In this document: positions 10,740 through 21,671 of the stretch, piece by piece
How the letters are laid out: every line of letters begins with the position of its first letter
Numbering within the stretch: the stretch's first letter is position 1
DNA from: Dichotomocladium elegans
Taxonomy: Eukaryota; Mucoromycota; Mucoromycetes; Mucorales; Lichtheimiaceae
Assembly (NCBI GenBank): GCA_025716815.1
Contig: JAIXMN010000001.1
Span: 620,001 to 684,000 of the forward strand
Length of the DNA: 64,000 bases
Direction of reading: 5' to 3'
The notes under the pieces: generated by a model
The model's input: the letters and a program-made list of their open reading frames with translations, nothing else
Told to the model about the DNA's origin: nothing
Databases searched by the model: none
Translations under genes and position numbers: made by a program

Positions 10740-11614
10740 TGTGATTATACGGTAAAGCGTAGGGGAAGGATCAGTATTTGTTCGTTGACTATCCGCGGTG
10801 CGAATCCTTATGCTTACTAGTACGGCAACGAGGTACCGTTCTAGATGACAAGCTCAACGACATTATTTTATCCCGATACCGGGAATTATAATATGAAGCC
10901 CGAGTATGCTACATAGCAACTGTGTCATCTTAGTGGCGAGGAACACTGAATGTGGATGCAATCAATAATGGGCCTTATGCTATTTTCCTTGGGACCGCCT
11001 AGGACACTGTTTCAGATCAAAGAATCATTTGACGCAAGCGATCCTGAGACGACCATAGTCAATTTTCCCCGTCGTGTTTTGAACGCCTTGCCAACCAATG
11101 GACTTCCTATATACGCGTGCCTGGAGCTTTTTGTGTATCTCGACCCTGATGCCATTCCTATGCAACCGCTTCAAAGCTTTTGTGACAAGACTGCTTAACT
11201 GCTCCATTTTTGTGTGGAGAGCTGACCAGCGCCATCCTCTGCAGGAGCATTTCATTCCTCGCACGACTGAGGACGGCGTCCCATTCATCCTCTGCAGGCG
11301 TCAGCCAACCCCTCCCCAACGTACAAACTACCGGTGAAGCATAGGAACACATAAATAAAAAAGTGTAAATATATATTACTTGAGTGTAGTCCGGGCGTCT
11401 TCCGGTAGACAAAAAATTCGTCTAGCGCGATGTGTGCGGATAGGCGAAGGCGGTAAAGGAAGAGAGGAGGCGGGTTATGGAAGTACACGCGATTTGATAG
11501 TTGGTGCAACGGCTGATAATGTGGATATGCGGTTATTTTTTTCTAGATTCTCTCTGTTCTTTTTTCAATTTGCTCATCTTTTCTCTCTCTCGCTGTTTTC
11601 CTCCTTTTTTGTTT
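10740..11614. other. Intergenic with unassigned short frames
   Basis: Overlapping frames on both strands (10,950-11,412) do not match any family I know. The last 100 bases before the Rac stop are CT-rich on the plus strand and are probably Rac 3' UTR. Confidence 0.35.
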
Positions 11615-12690
11615 TTACAAAATCAGACAGCCCTTTTTCTTCTTGACAACAACGGGCGGCGATAGAACGGCGCGGATCGCTTCGTCAAAGACATTCTTCA
11701 GACCCTTTTGTGTCAAAGCAGAGCACTCGAGGTACTTGACGGCCCCAATGTCTTTGGCCATCTGCGATGCCTGCGTATAGCTAATAGGTGCCATGCGCCT
11801 TTCGCTCAGGCGCTCGATGGTCTGCTTATCCTCACGAAGGTCGAGTTTTGTGCCAACAAGAATGATGGGTGTGTTTGGTGCATGGTGACTGATCTCTGGG
11901 TACCACTATGTTCAAAATGTCAATTGTTAACATGCTCTGCCATCCTCTCTTCCTCCGTCAACCATATTACTTGCTTTAGTCTTAATGTTTTCAAAAGACG
12001 AGGGGCTCACTAACGAAAAACAAGCTAGAAAGACATCGGTCTGGGGGTATGAGAGTGGACGAAGACGATCATAATCTTCCTGGCCAGCCGTATCCCACAA
12101 GCCCAAATTGATCGGCTTGCCGTCGACCATCACATTGGCAGAATAGTTGTCAAAACTGTAGAAATACCCAACTGTAAGTATATACTTGGTTGGTATGCAG
12201 GCGTTGAATGTGATCACGACTGAAAAGGACATACACTGTGGGAATATATTCACCGGGAAATGCGTTGGTAGTGTATGAAATGAGCAGGCAGGTCTTTCCG
12301 ACGGCGCTGGATAGAAAAAGATAAGCATCACCGTTAGTTCAAATGATCTCGAGATGAAGGTGCATGATGGTTGACTTTGGAATCCAGGAAAAAAGGAGCG
12401 CGGAAACACAATATGGACTATACACACACACACACAAACGCACGCCGCATAAAGACAGTACGTATGGACGGGTTGTTGTATATGTGTATGTGTATGTGTA
12501 TATGTGTTCTCTTTCAATCTTTCCACGCTCCTCTTGTTTCTCCATACAAAAATGATGAGCCCTGTGATTGGGACTCTGAGGATTGGCAGGTATTCAAGAA
12601 CACTTGAACGAGGTGGGAGAGAGTTGCGATGCTAACTGTAAGAGGAAATGCTTACCCATCACCGACAACGACACATTTGATGGACTGCAT
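11615..12690 (-). CDS. RAC1: Rac-type Rho GTPase
   Basis: Four exons (12,690-12,656, 12,306-12,235, 12,155-11,975, 11,905-11,615) encode 192 aa, exactly the usual Rac length. Visible motifs are [12 protein letters not shown] plus AVGKTCLL (P-loop), [20 protein letters not shown] (switch II), TKLDL and ECSALTQ (guanine binding), and a C-terminal polylysine followed by CLIL, a geranylgeranylation CaaX box. Rac GTPases act at the plasma membrane in polarity, actin and NADPH oxidase control. [20 protein letters not shown] and the [13 protein letters not shown] region favour Rac over Cdc42. The third intron starts with GC (GCAAGT) rather than GT. The first intron is long (349 bp) and holds CA/TG repeats. 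Confidence 0.93.
12420..12512. repeat. CA and TATG microsatellites in Rac intron 1
   Basis: A short ACACAC run and a GTATGT run lie 45 bases apart inside the first Rac intron. The pair could form an imperfect hairpin in the pre-mRNA. They are simple sequence, with no further signal. Confidence 0.7.
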
Positions 12691-14034
12691 GGTATTTTGA
12701 AAGAGGGTGAGGGGGATAGGGTGGGGGGAAAGGAAAAAACGCTCTTTGAGTGACTCCAGGTGCGATATAAGCTTGGGGTGGATTTTGTGTCACACTTCAT
12801 TGTGCGACTTCAATTTCAATAGGTAAATGCTTGGAGCTCGTTCTTTGCTGCAGCAGGACATTTGTCTCTTTCGTCCAACCGCTCTCCTATTTTTTCCTCT
12901 TCTTTCGCTCTGTTAATCTCCTTGCAGCGTCTGAAAGAGGATATTTGCCTTTCGAGGGGTTTGCGTGGTGCGACTCCAATCTGAGAGACAGGTCTATATG
13001 CATTGTATAAAAATCGGGTTTCCGCGCACACTGTCGTATGTGGAAAAGGACTTCTGAATTATTTGGATGATTCTGCTACCACTCTCCCAATATCATGCAT
13101 TGGACAGGTGAATTTTTCTTTCGTTATCATATTTCTATTGTAGCACTTGGTCTGTCCCGCTTAACTGTTGAGCGCAAAACTACCCGTTCTCCTGAACGAT
13201 CCAGACTCGATATAGTTCTTCATTACCGCAGTTCTGTCTCCTCTTGTACGCTTATAACTTGCTTGGGTCACATTGTATTTCCCTATCGGATCCCGCTTAG
13301 CAATTCCGGATAGTCAACATCGCGCGCATCGGAAGCCCTGAGAAAAAAATGCAGAGGCAGTCGTCTTGGTTCGTACGGTATGCACCGGCTTATGCGAATC
13401 AGGGGTGGGGCAGTGTAAATGCATTAATATACACAACCTAGCAAGCGAGTCCAAAGCACACACGCACACATAGGCACGCAGACAAACCCAGTTAATAATT
13501 TATTTCTTCTCAATGCTTCAATAGTCTAGTTGATTTCGTTTGCCACGTGCTTTGGGTCGGGGAACAAGTGTGGAAGGTCTATAGGCAAACACATAATCAC
13601 CAGCTTATTCCCCTCCCATTCAACGCATTATCCATTCCCCTTTAGATTTAGCAATGCAGCATCTCTTCGACATTAATTCTTGCTTGGACCTTAGAAAATG
13701 GACAATGCGTGCAGCCATCTCCATGGTCTGCTGAGGAAGATAAGAGAATTTAATCAATCTGGGGCGGGACAAGTGTCATACCATGCAATAAATGACGCCG
13801 AGCACAAGTTCTCAAATTTCAGCGAGGTATCGTTACACATATTCACGATTTTGTACCACGCTCATTAATTTGAATCCTCCACCCCAACAACGACGTCAAA
13901 GAAACCGTTCGCGTTCTCTTCAAACTCATTCAATCAAGCAAAAAGAAAACATATGGTGCTATTTTTAAACATCTACTTCTTCTTCTATATCTAAGGGATG
14001 AGGATCGTGACCATTTAATGGGAAGAGCTGCCTA
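12691..14034. other. Rac promoter region and unassigned sequence
   Basis: No gene that I can name. On the minus strand, 13,680-13,960 holds coding-like stretches (FEENANGFFDVVVGVEDSN before a stop, then NDTSLKFENLCSASFIA followed by a possible GT-AG intron). I could not join them into a gene. They may be a decayed gene or chance. Confidence 0.3.
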
Positions 14035-15389
14035 TTATTTTGAGGCAACAAATACCACATTTCTGGGTGATTCATATGGATCAAACAGCGGCCACATCCA
14101 CACCCCTGACTTCGGTGATCCGCTGCCTTTACTAACCACTCCTCTGAGATAAAGCCAACGGTCCATGAGGATCAGGCTTTCAAGCACAGGTGCCAGTAGC
14201 GACCGTAGTGTCCATAGCACAGTAATTTGTCTATCTGCTCGGCATTGATTTTTGTATCTGGCATAATACATATTGGCTTCCTCGGGTGAAATAGCGTCGG
14301 GCGCTGCTCCAAACTTTTTCAACGCTTTCTGGACGTATGCACCGAAATCGAACTCCTTGTTGAACGGCTTGCCCAATGTCGGCGGCGCCACAGTTGATGA
14401 CAGCCCTTTATCGGCCATGATTTGCTGTGGTCCGCGCGGACATTCTCTCCTCTCAGTATAACATATACTATATGATATTCTCTTGATCTGTAATATACCT
14501 GTAATAGCGCGCGCGAAAAATGCTGCTCAAATAACTTCCGGCAGTTTTCCATTTCATGGATCCATTGCCAAGGCGAATGACACGCAAGGACACGGGCTGT
14601 TGTGCTGAGCTTGTATCCTCGTTGCTTTAGTGAATCGCTCAATGGGAATCCATCTGCCAGGTAGTGGTAGCAGCAGCCCACATTGACCAAACATGCGACT
14701 TGATCCTTGCTCTCGGCAAAAAGGCGCATAATCATTGGCGACAGATCGCCGCATGTGTGCAGCCCACAGATTAGCCATGGCTTACTCTCGCCGTCATTAC
14801 TGCCCCATCGCGTCAATACACTCGATACATTTTCTGGAGTGATCATTTCTGTTACATGCTGCAACTTTTTCGGCTCCTTCATCTGCCCAACTTCTTTCAA
14901 CTTGTTCTTTTTTTCTGCGGCCCGGATTGCACGCCGATCAAATTTCATAGCACCTCGCGTCTGGATTTCTGACATGTCCACCGCAAGCACATTCATGTCA
15001 TGTTGAAACGCCAATGCCCGTGATAAATAGCCTTGACCCGATCCGAGGTCTAGTACATGCGATATTCCACGTTCTTTGGCCACATCATGGATCAAAGTGC
15101 TCATCAGTTCCACCTTAAAATAAGAAGAATTAGAACAAAATCACTTTTCTGCCTCTGTGAATAGCTTTACCTCGTGGATCTTTTTGCTCGTCATACCGAA
15201 AAGTAAATCCTTGGGACACTTGATTCTCTCTTGCTCACCTATACAGCAGGTAGAATAAGCTTTGATTTGTCTATCTTCGCCTGATAACTCATATTACTCA
15301 ACACTCTTTAGCCACCCGTCTCGGAAGTACCAATGCCTGTGCTTTTTGGATATACTCCTTCAGCGATTCCGGCCAATTGGGACTCTATA

Positions 15390-15421
<32 letters not shown>

Positions 15422-15722
15422 TTGTGTGCCGGTTAGATTAGCTAACTTTCTTGCAATTCACATCTTTTAAACTCATGCATACAACAGTTCCATCAAAAGA
15501 AGCTATTTGAATAATTGATTCGAACCAGCCAGGTTGATCGCTGCCTTCCAAAAGAGCCACTTGCCATTCGGGATCTAGCAAATTCCAATGATGCAAGGAA
15601 AAGAAGTCGATGACATGAAGTTCAGGCAACCATCGATATTGATCAATAAATGAGACCAACGCTTCGACATAGTCTTCGGGTGATTCGAATCCTGAAGGCA
15701 GCTCGAGCTCTCTTTGGATCAT
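14035..15722 (-). CDS. METTL25-family methyltransferase
   Basis: Five exons (15,722-15,483, 15,384-15,303, 15,238-15,171, 15,113-14,499, 14,451-14,035) give 473 aa with every join in frame. The N-terminus has the DFFSLHHWNLLDPEWQ helix typical of METTL25/RRNAD1 proteins. The middle has KCPKDLLFGMTSKKIHE, the SAM-binding VLDLGSGQGYLSRAL and the family signatures GLHTCGDLS and NVGCCYHYL. The C-terminus has LLAPVLESLILMDRWLYL and PLFDPYESPRNVVFVASK. In animals and yeast relatives the substrate is poorly defined. The METTL25B/METTL25 group is a class I methyltransferase family, acting in the cytosol or nucleus. Confidence 0.88.
15388..15424. repeat. TA then TG microsatellite in METTL25 intron 1
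   Basis: A (TA)n run passes directly into a (TG)n run within the first intron. On the sense strand it forms (CA)n(TA)n just before the 3' splice site at 15,385, standing where a polypyrimidine tract would be expected. Confidence 0.75.
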
Positions 15723-15908
15723 TTAGAAATCAAAGCCGGACGTCAAGAAAGGATTGTGTGATCGGTGCTTATTTTTTTTCTCTTTCCCCCTTTCGTTGAA
15801 TCACCGCCCGCCCTCACCATTCATTCTTCCCAGCTATTCAAGAGCTATTCTTGTTTGTTTGTTTGTCTGGTGCGTCCTCTTTATTGAAACCTTAAGTTTC
15901 CGTTATCA

Positions 15909-17150
15909 TCACTTTTCCTTATTCGGGTGCCAGAAAACGACTACATTCTTGCCCTCAAACCCAAGATAAGCCGTCTCGATCTTCCCCCGCCCGCGGGTAT
16001 CCTTCTCACACAAATATTGGATAAGATCCTTCGTCGTTGCTACCTCGCCTCCATTTTTCAGCCGCCGGCCTCTGTTCTCATGCCCGAATACACAACACGG
16101 CACGACCGCAAAGGGCTTCTCGAGCCTCAACGCGATGTCCACAATGGGTTCTGTAGCCTGGTCTGCATGCATACCAATCAAGAGACCCGTCTTCGATAGT
16201 ATATCTGGATACGTCTCGATAAAGGCATCGTCCAAGAAGGTGTGTATGTACCGTGGCTCGATCTCAAACGGCCATTCTTCGACCATGGGCGCCGTGCAAG
16301 TTTCTGGGTCTTCGCCCCGTGTGATGCGACAAGCGATCCGCCTGAGACGTGTAAACCAATGCCGCGGTCGCTTGCGCGCCTCGGGTTCAACGACAACGGA
16401 TGGGATGCCAAACGCATGGCTCAGGAACATGCTCACATCGCCCTTACCGCCTGCTACATCCAGCACAATCGTATCCTCTCGCTGTTCGCTACTGCCGCCG
16501 TGGTCGCCAAAAAAGGTCGCTGCAACCCACTGAGCAAATACCATTGCTCGCATACCATGGGATTTCTTAGACGTATGCGGGTCGTGCGGGTCGTGCGTCG
16601 TGATCTTGCGCACTGCCATGCGGTCGTCGATCCATTCCTTGCGTGCCTGCTCATACTCTTCTTCCGTCGGGTGAAGAAACGGACAATCGGGCAGTCGTAC
16701 ACACTCGCGTTGGTTGATCCAGAATTTACAGTATAGCTCTGCCTTCTGCAGGCGAGATCCATCCCACCGCCGGATCGTTGATTTCGGTCCATTACTGCCC
16801 AACGGCGGATCGGCAACAAAAGTCTTGGGATTGTCGTAGGCCCGAACAACCACCAGAGGTACATTGGATTGCCATACTTTGTATGGTTTGGAGGTATACT
16901 CGCTAAGATCCGTTGGTAACCCCACCTCTGCTCGTATCACATTGCCCAACCGTGCAGCCCGATAGTAGTCCTGAACTGCCTCCCGCGTGAGTGTACCATC
17001 GTCGCTTCGGAATAATATTTGATCCTTAGCTCCATCGCTTAGAAGCACATCGATAAAAAACAGATCTTTTGATAGTTTGCGGCGATGACGAATTTCACCT
17101 TCAATTGTTGTGGTGATCGTCAGTTGCCCCGTGAATCGTTCTCGCACCAT
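15909..17150 (-). CDS. OB-fold/CCCH zinc-finger SAM methyltransferase-like protein
   Basis: One exon, 413 aa from MVRERFTGQ. Residues about 3-110 look like an OB-type nucleic-acid domain (GEIRHRRKLSKDLFFIDVLL). A CCCH zinc finger follows at about 138-161 (C-x8-C-x5-C-x3-H, ending CPFLH). A Rossmann methyltransferase region starts at about 237 (VLDVAGGKGDVSMFL), with PCCVFGHE further on. The frame is open upstream to 17,348. That longer start would add a hydrophobic, unconserved-looking tail and lies too close to the TATA box at 17,361-17,368. The CCCH-plus-methyltransferase plan recalls tRNA-modifying enzymes such as Trm13, but I cannot name the substrate. Confidence 0.7.
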   Translation of the reverse strand: MVRERFTGQLTITTTIEGEIRHRRKLSKDLFFIDVLLSDGAKDQILFRSDDGTLTREAVQDYYRAARLGNVIRAEVGLPTDLSEYTSKPYKVWQSNVPLVVVRAYDNPKTFVADPPLGSNGPKSTIRRWDGSRLQKAELYCKFWINQRECVRLPDCPFLHPTEEEYEQARKEWIDDRMAVRKITTHDPHDPHTSKKSHGMRAMVFAQWVAATFFGDHGGSSEQREDTIVLDVAGGKGDVSMFLSHAFGIPSVVVEPEARKRPRHWFTRLRRIACRITRGEDPETCTAPMVEEWPFEIEPRYIHTFLDDAFIETYPDILSKTGLLIGMHADQATEPIVDIALRLEKPFAVVPCCVFGHENRGRRLKNGGEVATTKDLIQYLCEKDTRGRGKIETAYLGFEGKNVVVFWHPNKEK

Positions 17151-17360
17151 GAGCAAAAAAGGGGTGTTAAGGCCTAAATAAAAAACAGAGGAGAGAACTC
17201 CGAGCACGGTTATTCCCTCTTTTCCCCAGCCTTGAAAGTTTAAATGGAGATCACTACGAAGAATCTTGAGATCAGCATTATCAAGCAACCAGGAAATGGG
17301 TTGAAACCAGACATAGAGTATTAAGCGGGTGGTAAGAAAACGTTCCAACGGACACAGACT

Positions 17361-17368
17361 TTATAAAT
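17361..17368 (-). promoter_or_regulatory. TATA box of the zinc-finger methyltransferase gene
   Basis: TTTATAAAG on the minus strand. Transcription expected about 30 bases downstream (near 17,330) excludes the upstream ATG at 17,348 and supports the start at 17,150. Confidence 0.45.
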
Positions 17369-17543
17369 ATTCAAGGCATAATTGTTAGATGTCGTAAGTT
17401 CTGATATGCAACTGAATATGCCAACAGCGGTCTTTACTTCGTTTCTTTATTACATTGTAACGCACGCGTGTGTATATATGGCTATCGGAAGGGGGAGAAG
17501 TCGAGGATAGAGAGAGCGTGACAGAGGGAAATTATGTACAAAA

Positions 17544-18215
17544 TCAAGAACGGGCGGCCAACTCTTTGGTCACGGATTGATCCAATGATTCTATGCTGTT
17601 GCTAAGCTGAAGCTTCTTGAGGTCACGCAAGAGCGACTTGGGGAGCCCAGTATTTTCAGAAATGTCCTTGATAGAGACCTGTTCGCCGGTCTTAGAGAAC
17701 GTGTTGGCGAGCACCTTCACAGTCATTTCGCGTTTCAGGTCCTTAGGACCATCGATGTATTCAATCACGGCCATCGGTGCATTGTCGCCGTAACGGTTCC
17801 CGATACGTTGAACACGGGTATAGCCACCTTGACGGTTAGCAAATCGCGTCGCAAGCTCGTCAAACAACTTAGGAATGGTCACATCGCGACTCTATTGAAT
17901 GAAAAGAAACCCAAGTTAGCGCAAGTCTTCGCATTCGTAGCCGTCACGGAAGCTAGTAGAGAGAGAGAGAAGAAAAAGAGAGTGACATAAACGAACACTC
18001 ACATTGAGGTAACTGAGCGCCTGTTTTCTGGCATTCACATCGCCCTTTTTGCCTAGTGTCACCATGTGATCCGCAATCGGCTTAATCTCTTTTGCCTTGG
18101 CGACCGTAGTTTCAATGCGGCCATGTTCAATTAGAGACGATACTAGATTGCGCAACAAAGCATTGCGGTGTGATGAAGTGCGATTGAGCCGACGGAAATG
18201 CTTGCCGTGGTGCAT
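17544..18215 (-). CDS. MRPL8: Mitochondrial ribosomal protein bL17m
   Basis: Two exons, 18,215-18,003 and 17,891-17,544 (111 bp intron), give 186 aa. The protein opens [20 protein letters not shown], continues with [20 protein letters not shown] and later has [20 protein letters not shown], all hallmarks of bacterial-type L17. It is a large-subunit protein of the mitochondrial ribosome near the exit tunnel. The C-terminal extension (about residues 120-186) is typical of the fungal mitochondrial form. It has no obvious cleavable presequence. It is transcribed divergently from IBA57. Confidence 0.92.
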
Positions 18216-18379
18216 TGTTTATTGCAGAAGTTCGTGTCGGAGCAAGTGTTTTTTTTTTGTTTGATGAACAGGGCGAGATAGAGGGGTGGTTGTTCGGTGT
18301 GACGGCGGCTTTCCTTTTCGAGATTTCTCCGATATTTTCTTGAGGGTAGCAGGACTCCAGCTTTATTCAGCCAGACGTC
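18216..18379. promoter_or_regulatory. Shared divergent promoter of bL17m and IBA57
   Basis: Only 164 bp separate the two start codons, so both genes must draw on the same control region. It contains a run of ten T residues at 18,249-18,258. Both products act in mitochondria. Confidence 0.55.
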
Positions 18380-19863
18380 ATGTTTACTGCAGCAACTCGG
18401 TTTTCTACCACCCGCTACCTTCCACACACGCGATGCCTTGGTAAGTTTCTTAGATACATATGCGCCTTCCTCCGATAAGGACTGAAGATCGTAACCAGGG
18501 ACTGCTACAGCAGTAACCGGTCAACGTGCTTTGGCAACTTCAGCTGTAGCGCTTGACAATGGCAACGGTTTCGCTCCCATTCCCGATCGTGGAATGCTCA
18601 CCATTGAAGGGCCCGACACAGCCAAGTTTCTTCAAGGTCTTATTACAAATCATATGCCCTTAATTGCTAAAGGCGGCGAGGGATTATTCACGGCTTTTCT
18701 GACACCTCAAGTAAAGAAATGCATCGGCGAAGCAGTGTCTGGTTCGCCATAACTTATTTTGTCTGTTTCTACCTATCTCTTCACAGGGACGTATGCTTTA
18801 TGATGCCTTCATTTATCCTGTGAACGAAGCAGACGGGTTCCCTCAACCCAAATACGTGATCGAGTGTGCCTCTTCAGCCACGACGTCTCTTCTCAAACAT
18901 CTTAAGCGCTACATCCTGCGATCCAAAGTCAAAATTAGGGATGCGTCAGAAGAATATACCTTATGGAATATTTGGGGCGACACACTTGCTGCCAGAGTCG
19001 CCTCGGAAAGTAAACCACTGTGTAACATTGGATGCATGGATCCTCGTGTACCTGGATTCGGGTATCGTGCTGTGCTGCCAAGGGATAAGGGTAAATCTTA
19101 GCAATAGCACCAGCAACAAATCAACTTCTTTAACGTGGAATTTTATGGAAACCTGATAAACGGGTACATGTATATAGAGATTAGCACACTCCTTTCCTCT
19201 TCCGTCGGACACTTTGAGGAGCTCTCTGCATCGGAATATACCATTAGGCGCATTTTACATGGTATTCCAGAAGGTCCATTGGATATGCTGCCTGAGCACT
19301 CGTTACCGCTCGAGTCTAACTTTGACTATATGAATGGAGGTAAGAAAATAAGCGGACAAAAAACACAGGGTAATTTCTGCGTGAAATGAATCTTAATATC
19401 TGCTGGGTGGGAATTATTTCTTCAAATAGTGAACTTCAACAAGGGATGCTATCTTGGTCAGGAATTGACAATCCGCACCCATCATACGGGTGTTGTACGC
19501 AAGCGGATAGTTCCAGTTCAACTATATGGCCCTGAAGAAAAGAGGTAATGCAAGAGAATAAAATGGGTAAGCACTATCAGAAACTTAACGTACTCTAGTG
19601 CCCCTACTACTTTGAGCGTCGACCGTTCGGTAGACTTCTGGACATCGCCTCTTGTACCGCAAATGGATGTGAAGCTTGCCGATGGCAAAACTAAAAGGGC
19701 AGTGGGCAAGCTCGGCTCGGGTATACACAACATTGGTCTCGCCTTGATGCGCCTAGAACATGTTGAGGCGTGCGCAGCAGGCGAGGATATCAAATTCAAC
19801 ATACCCTCAGCTGATATCCAACTTCGACCTTTCCTTCCCGAATGGTGGCCAAAGGAACAGTAG
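18380..19863 (+). CDS. IBA57: IBA57 mitochondrial iron-sulfur assembly factor
   Basis: Six exons: 18,380-18,440, 18,511-18,710, 18,787-19,090, 19,178-19,339, 19,430-19,544 and 19,599-19,863. The first exon gives an Arg/Ser/Thr-rich presequence ([20 protein letters not shown]). The mature part has [20 protein letters not shown], then HGIPEGPLD, then the family signature [19 protein letters not shown]. These define the YgfZ/GcvT-like Iba57 family, which works with ISCA1/ISCA2 in the mitochondrial matrix to make [4Fe-4S] clusters. The KGCYxGQE cysteine is present. The fourth exon start (after TATATAG) is the least certain join. Confidence 0.9.
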
Positions 19864-20029
19864 CTAATGCGATACCGGCATCACAGGGTTTATATAAAGA
19901 TTTATAATATGTCTGTATTGATATCTGTAGTTATAGAGCTTGATAAAGAGAAAGCGATTGAAATACGAAAGAGCTAAGATGAGATGGTGAAGATTGAAGG
20001 CATGCTAATAGTTATGTATATGAATATTC

Positions 20030-21671
20030 TCATTGAACAGCGACACTGATGCCCATGCCATCCGTAACGGATCCGGTGGACTTGCGTCGTGCCTGGGAAT
20101 CAAAGCGTGTACCGTCGAGAAGCGGGGATGAAGGTACCATGAGATGCCCAGATGCATCCTGCTGAGAGGTGAGCAAGATATCATCTAAATCCTGATGATC
20201 ATGGATAGAGTTCGATGGCGAGAGTCGCTCAAATTCAGGGGCAGGACTACCAGCCCAGCTGCCGACGGGGGAGAACATGGGTGTAGATGGGCTAGGTAGA
20301 GGTGAATCAATACTTGGGATGAAGGACGGAACGTCAGGCTGCTCATTATATGTCTTAAGTGGCATGGCTAGCTGATCCGGGATCGGAAAACCAGCAGGCA
20401 CGGTCGCAATTTGAACCGGAAGGGCGATCGTATTGATGAACGGCTGCTGCTGTGATGTTGTGCCACTGCTGCTGCTGCTGCTGCTTCCACCGCCACCAAA
20501 AGCGGTAAATGGCCAAAGAATACTACCTGTAGAATCATTACCAAGGGTGCTGCTGGACAAAGGCATAGTGATGACCACCTCGTACGCAACCTCAAGCTGC
20601 TTCCCGTGGCGCATTGAAGGCACCAGATCATCAGGCATGTTGAAGCAAAAGACAGATTGATGTCCTTTGGCGTCTCTTGGGATGGCAACATAGAATGTCT
20701 CAGTCTGCAAAGTGTGGTGTTTTGTATTACGGGTAATGCCATCATCTCCTAGGGTCGAAATATTGCAGACGAGGGATACGTCCATATGGCTAATTTTACA
20801 GTCCGAGTAGTTGTTTGTCGTGAATCGGATGGTGCATGGATCACCTGGTTACAGGAGGAGCATATGAACAATTTTTTCCATGACATAATCAAGAGTTGAG
20901 CCAGCTCATATCTGTCGTTGTTGTTACCTGGACAATAGGCAGGTTTAATAACCTCAGCTGCCACTTCGACAACAGCATGGTTGCGTTTGAAAGTTTGCAT
21001 TTTCTTGGCACCATGCAGCGGTCGGGTGTCACCGGGAAGAGGGGTGCAGGTTGTAAAGGGGAGGTAAAGAAGAGGCGCACGTGTGCTTTCGACGCATCTT
21101 GGCGCATTATCATCGTCCACCATATCTAAGAAGGCCTGCAGCGAGTATACGATCCGATGACCAACATAAGTCCCATGGATAGAAGGCGGATAGTTGACGA
21201 ATGGGAGCTTGATCGCAAACAAATACATATGGCTGCCGCCAGGTAATTCGATAGAAGGCTGTTGGATGACCTCTGAAAAAATTGTTAGGGGTTAGCGGCG
21301 TTGTTCGATCCTACTACACTCATTTGATTTCCGTTATGATAAAAGCTTGCCTGACGAATTTCCATGGCCCCAGACAAAAGTATCTACACTAAAAAGAGTG
21401 CTCCCCTGTTCGCTGAGTCCATTAAACTGCTCGCAACGAAACACAACGCGAATCCCATGGGCCTTGATGGGACGGTTGAGCGTAAGGACGATCGATCCTA
21501 ATGCTCAGGGTGAGACACCCATGTTGGTTTTTATCGTTTGTTCTAGTCCCCGGTAATACCATTGACGACAGATCCAGGACCAAAAGCAACTACCCGATCT
21601 TCTCCACTTGGGATGACAGCGATATTAAGTGATCGAACAGCGTTTGTATGTGCAGCTCTAGAGAATAACAT
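20030..21671 (-). CDS. Alpha-arrestin-like protein
   Basis: Four exons (21,671-21,560, 21,497-21,351, 21,272-20,928, 20,844-20,030) encode 472 aa. The N-domain has FGPGSVVNG, SIVLTLNRPIKAHGIRVVF, and SIELPGGSHMYLFAIKLPFV, then PPSIHGTYVGHRIVYSLQAF, the usual arrestin strands. The C-domain follows (DPCTIRFTTNNYSDCKISHM). The tail from about residue 300 is rich in Ser/Pro with a run of seven Ser. I see no PPxY ubiquitin-ligase motif. Arrestin-related proteins usually steer cargo endocytosis or signalling. The second intron begins with GC (GCAAGC). The gene converges with IBA57, 166 bp between the stops. Confidence 0.82.

Noticed and set aside
10780..10810. tRNA-like GGTGCGAATCC box
   Set aside because: I could not fold acceptor and anticodon arms around it, and no A box lies at the right distance.
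12420..12512. CA/TG repeats as a CRISPR-like or regulatory array
   Set aside because: Simple microsatellites without spacer structure.
17151..17348. N-terminal extension of the CCCH methyltransferase
   Set aside because: It lies at or before the expected transcription start given the TATA box at 17,361-17,368, and adds an unrelated hydrophobic tail.
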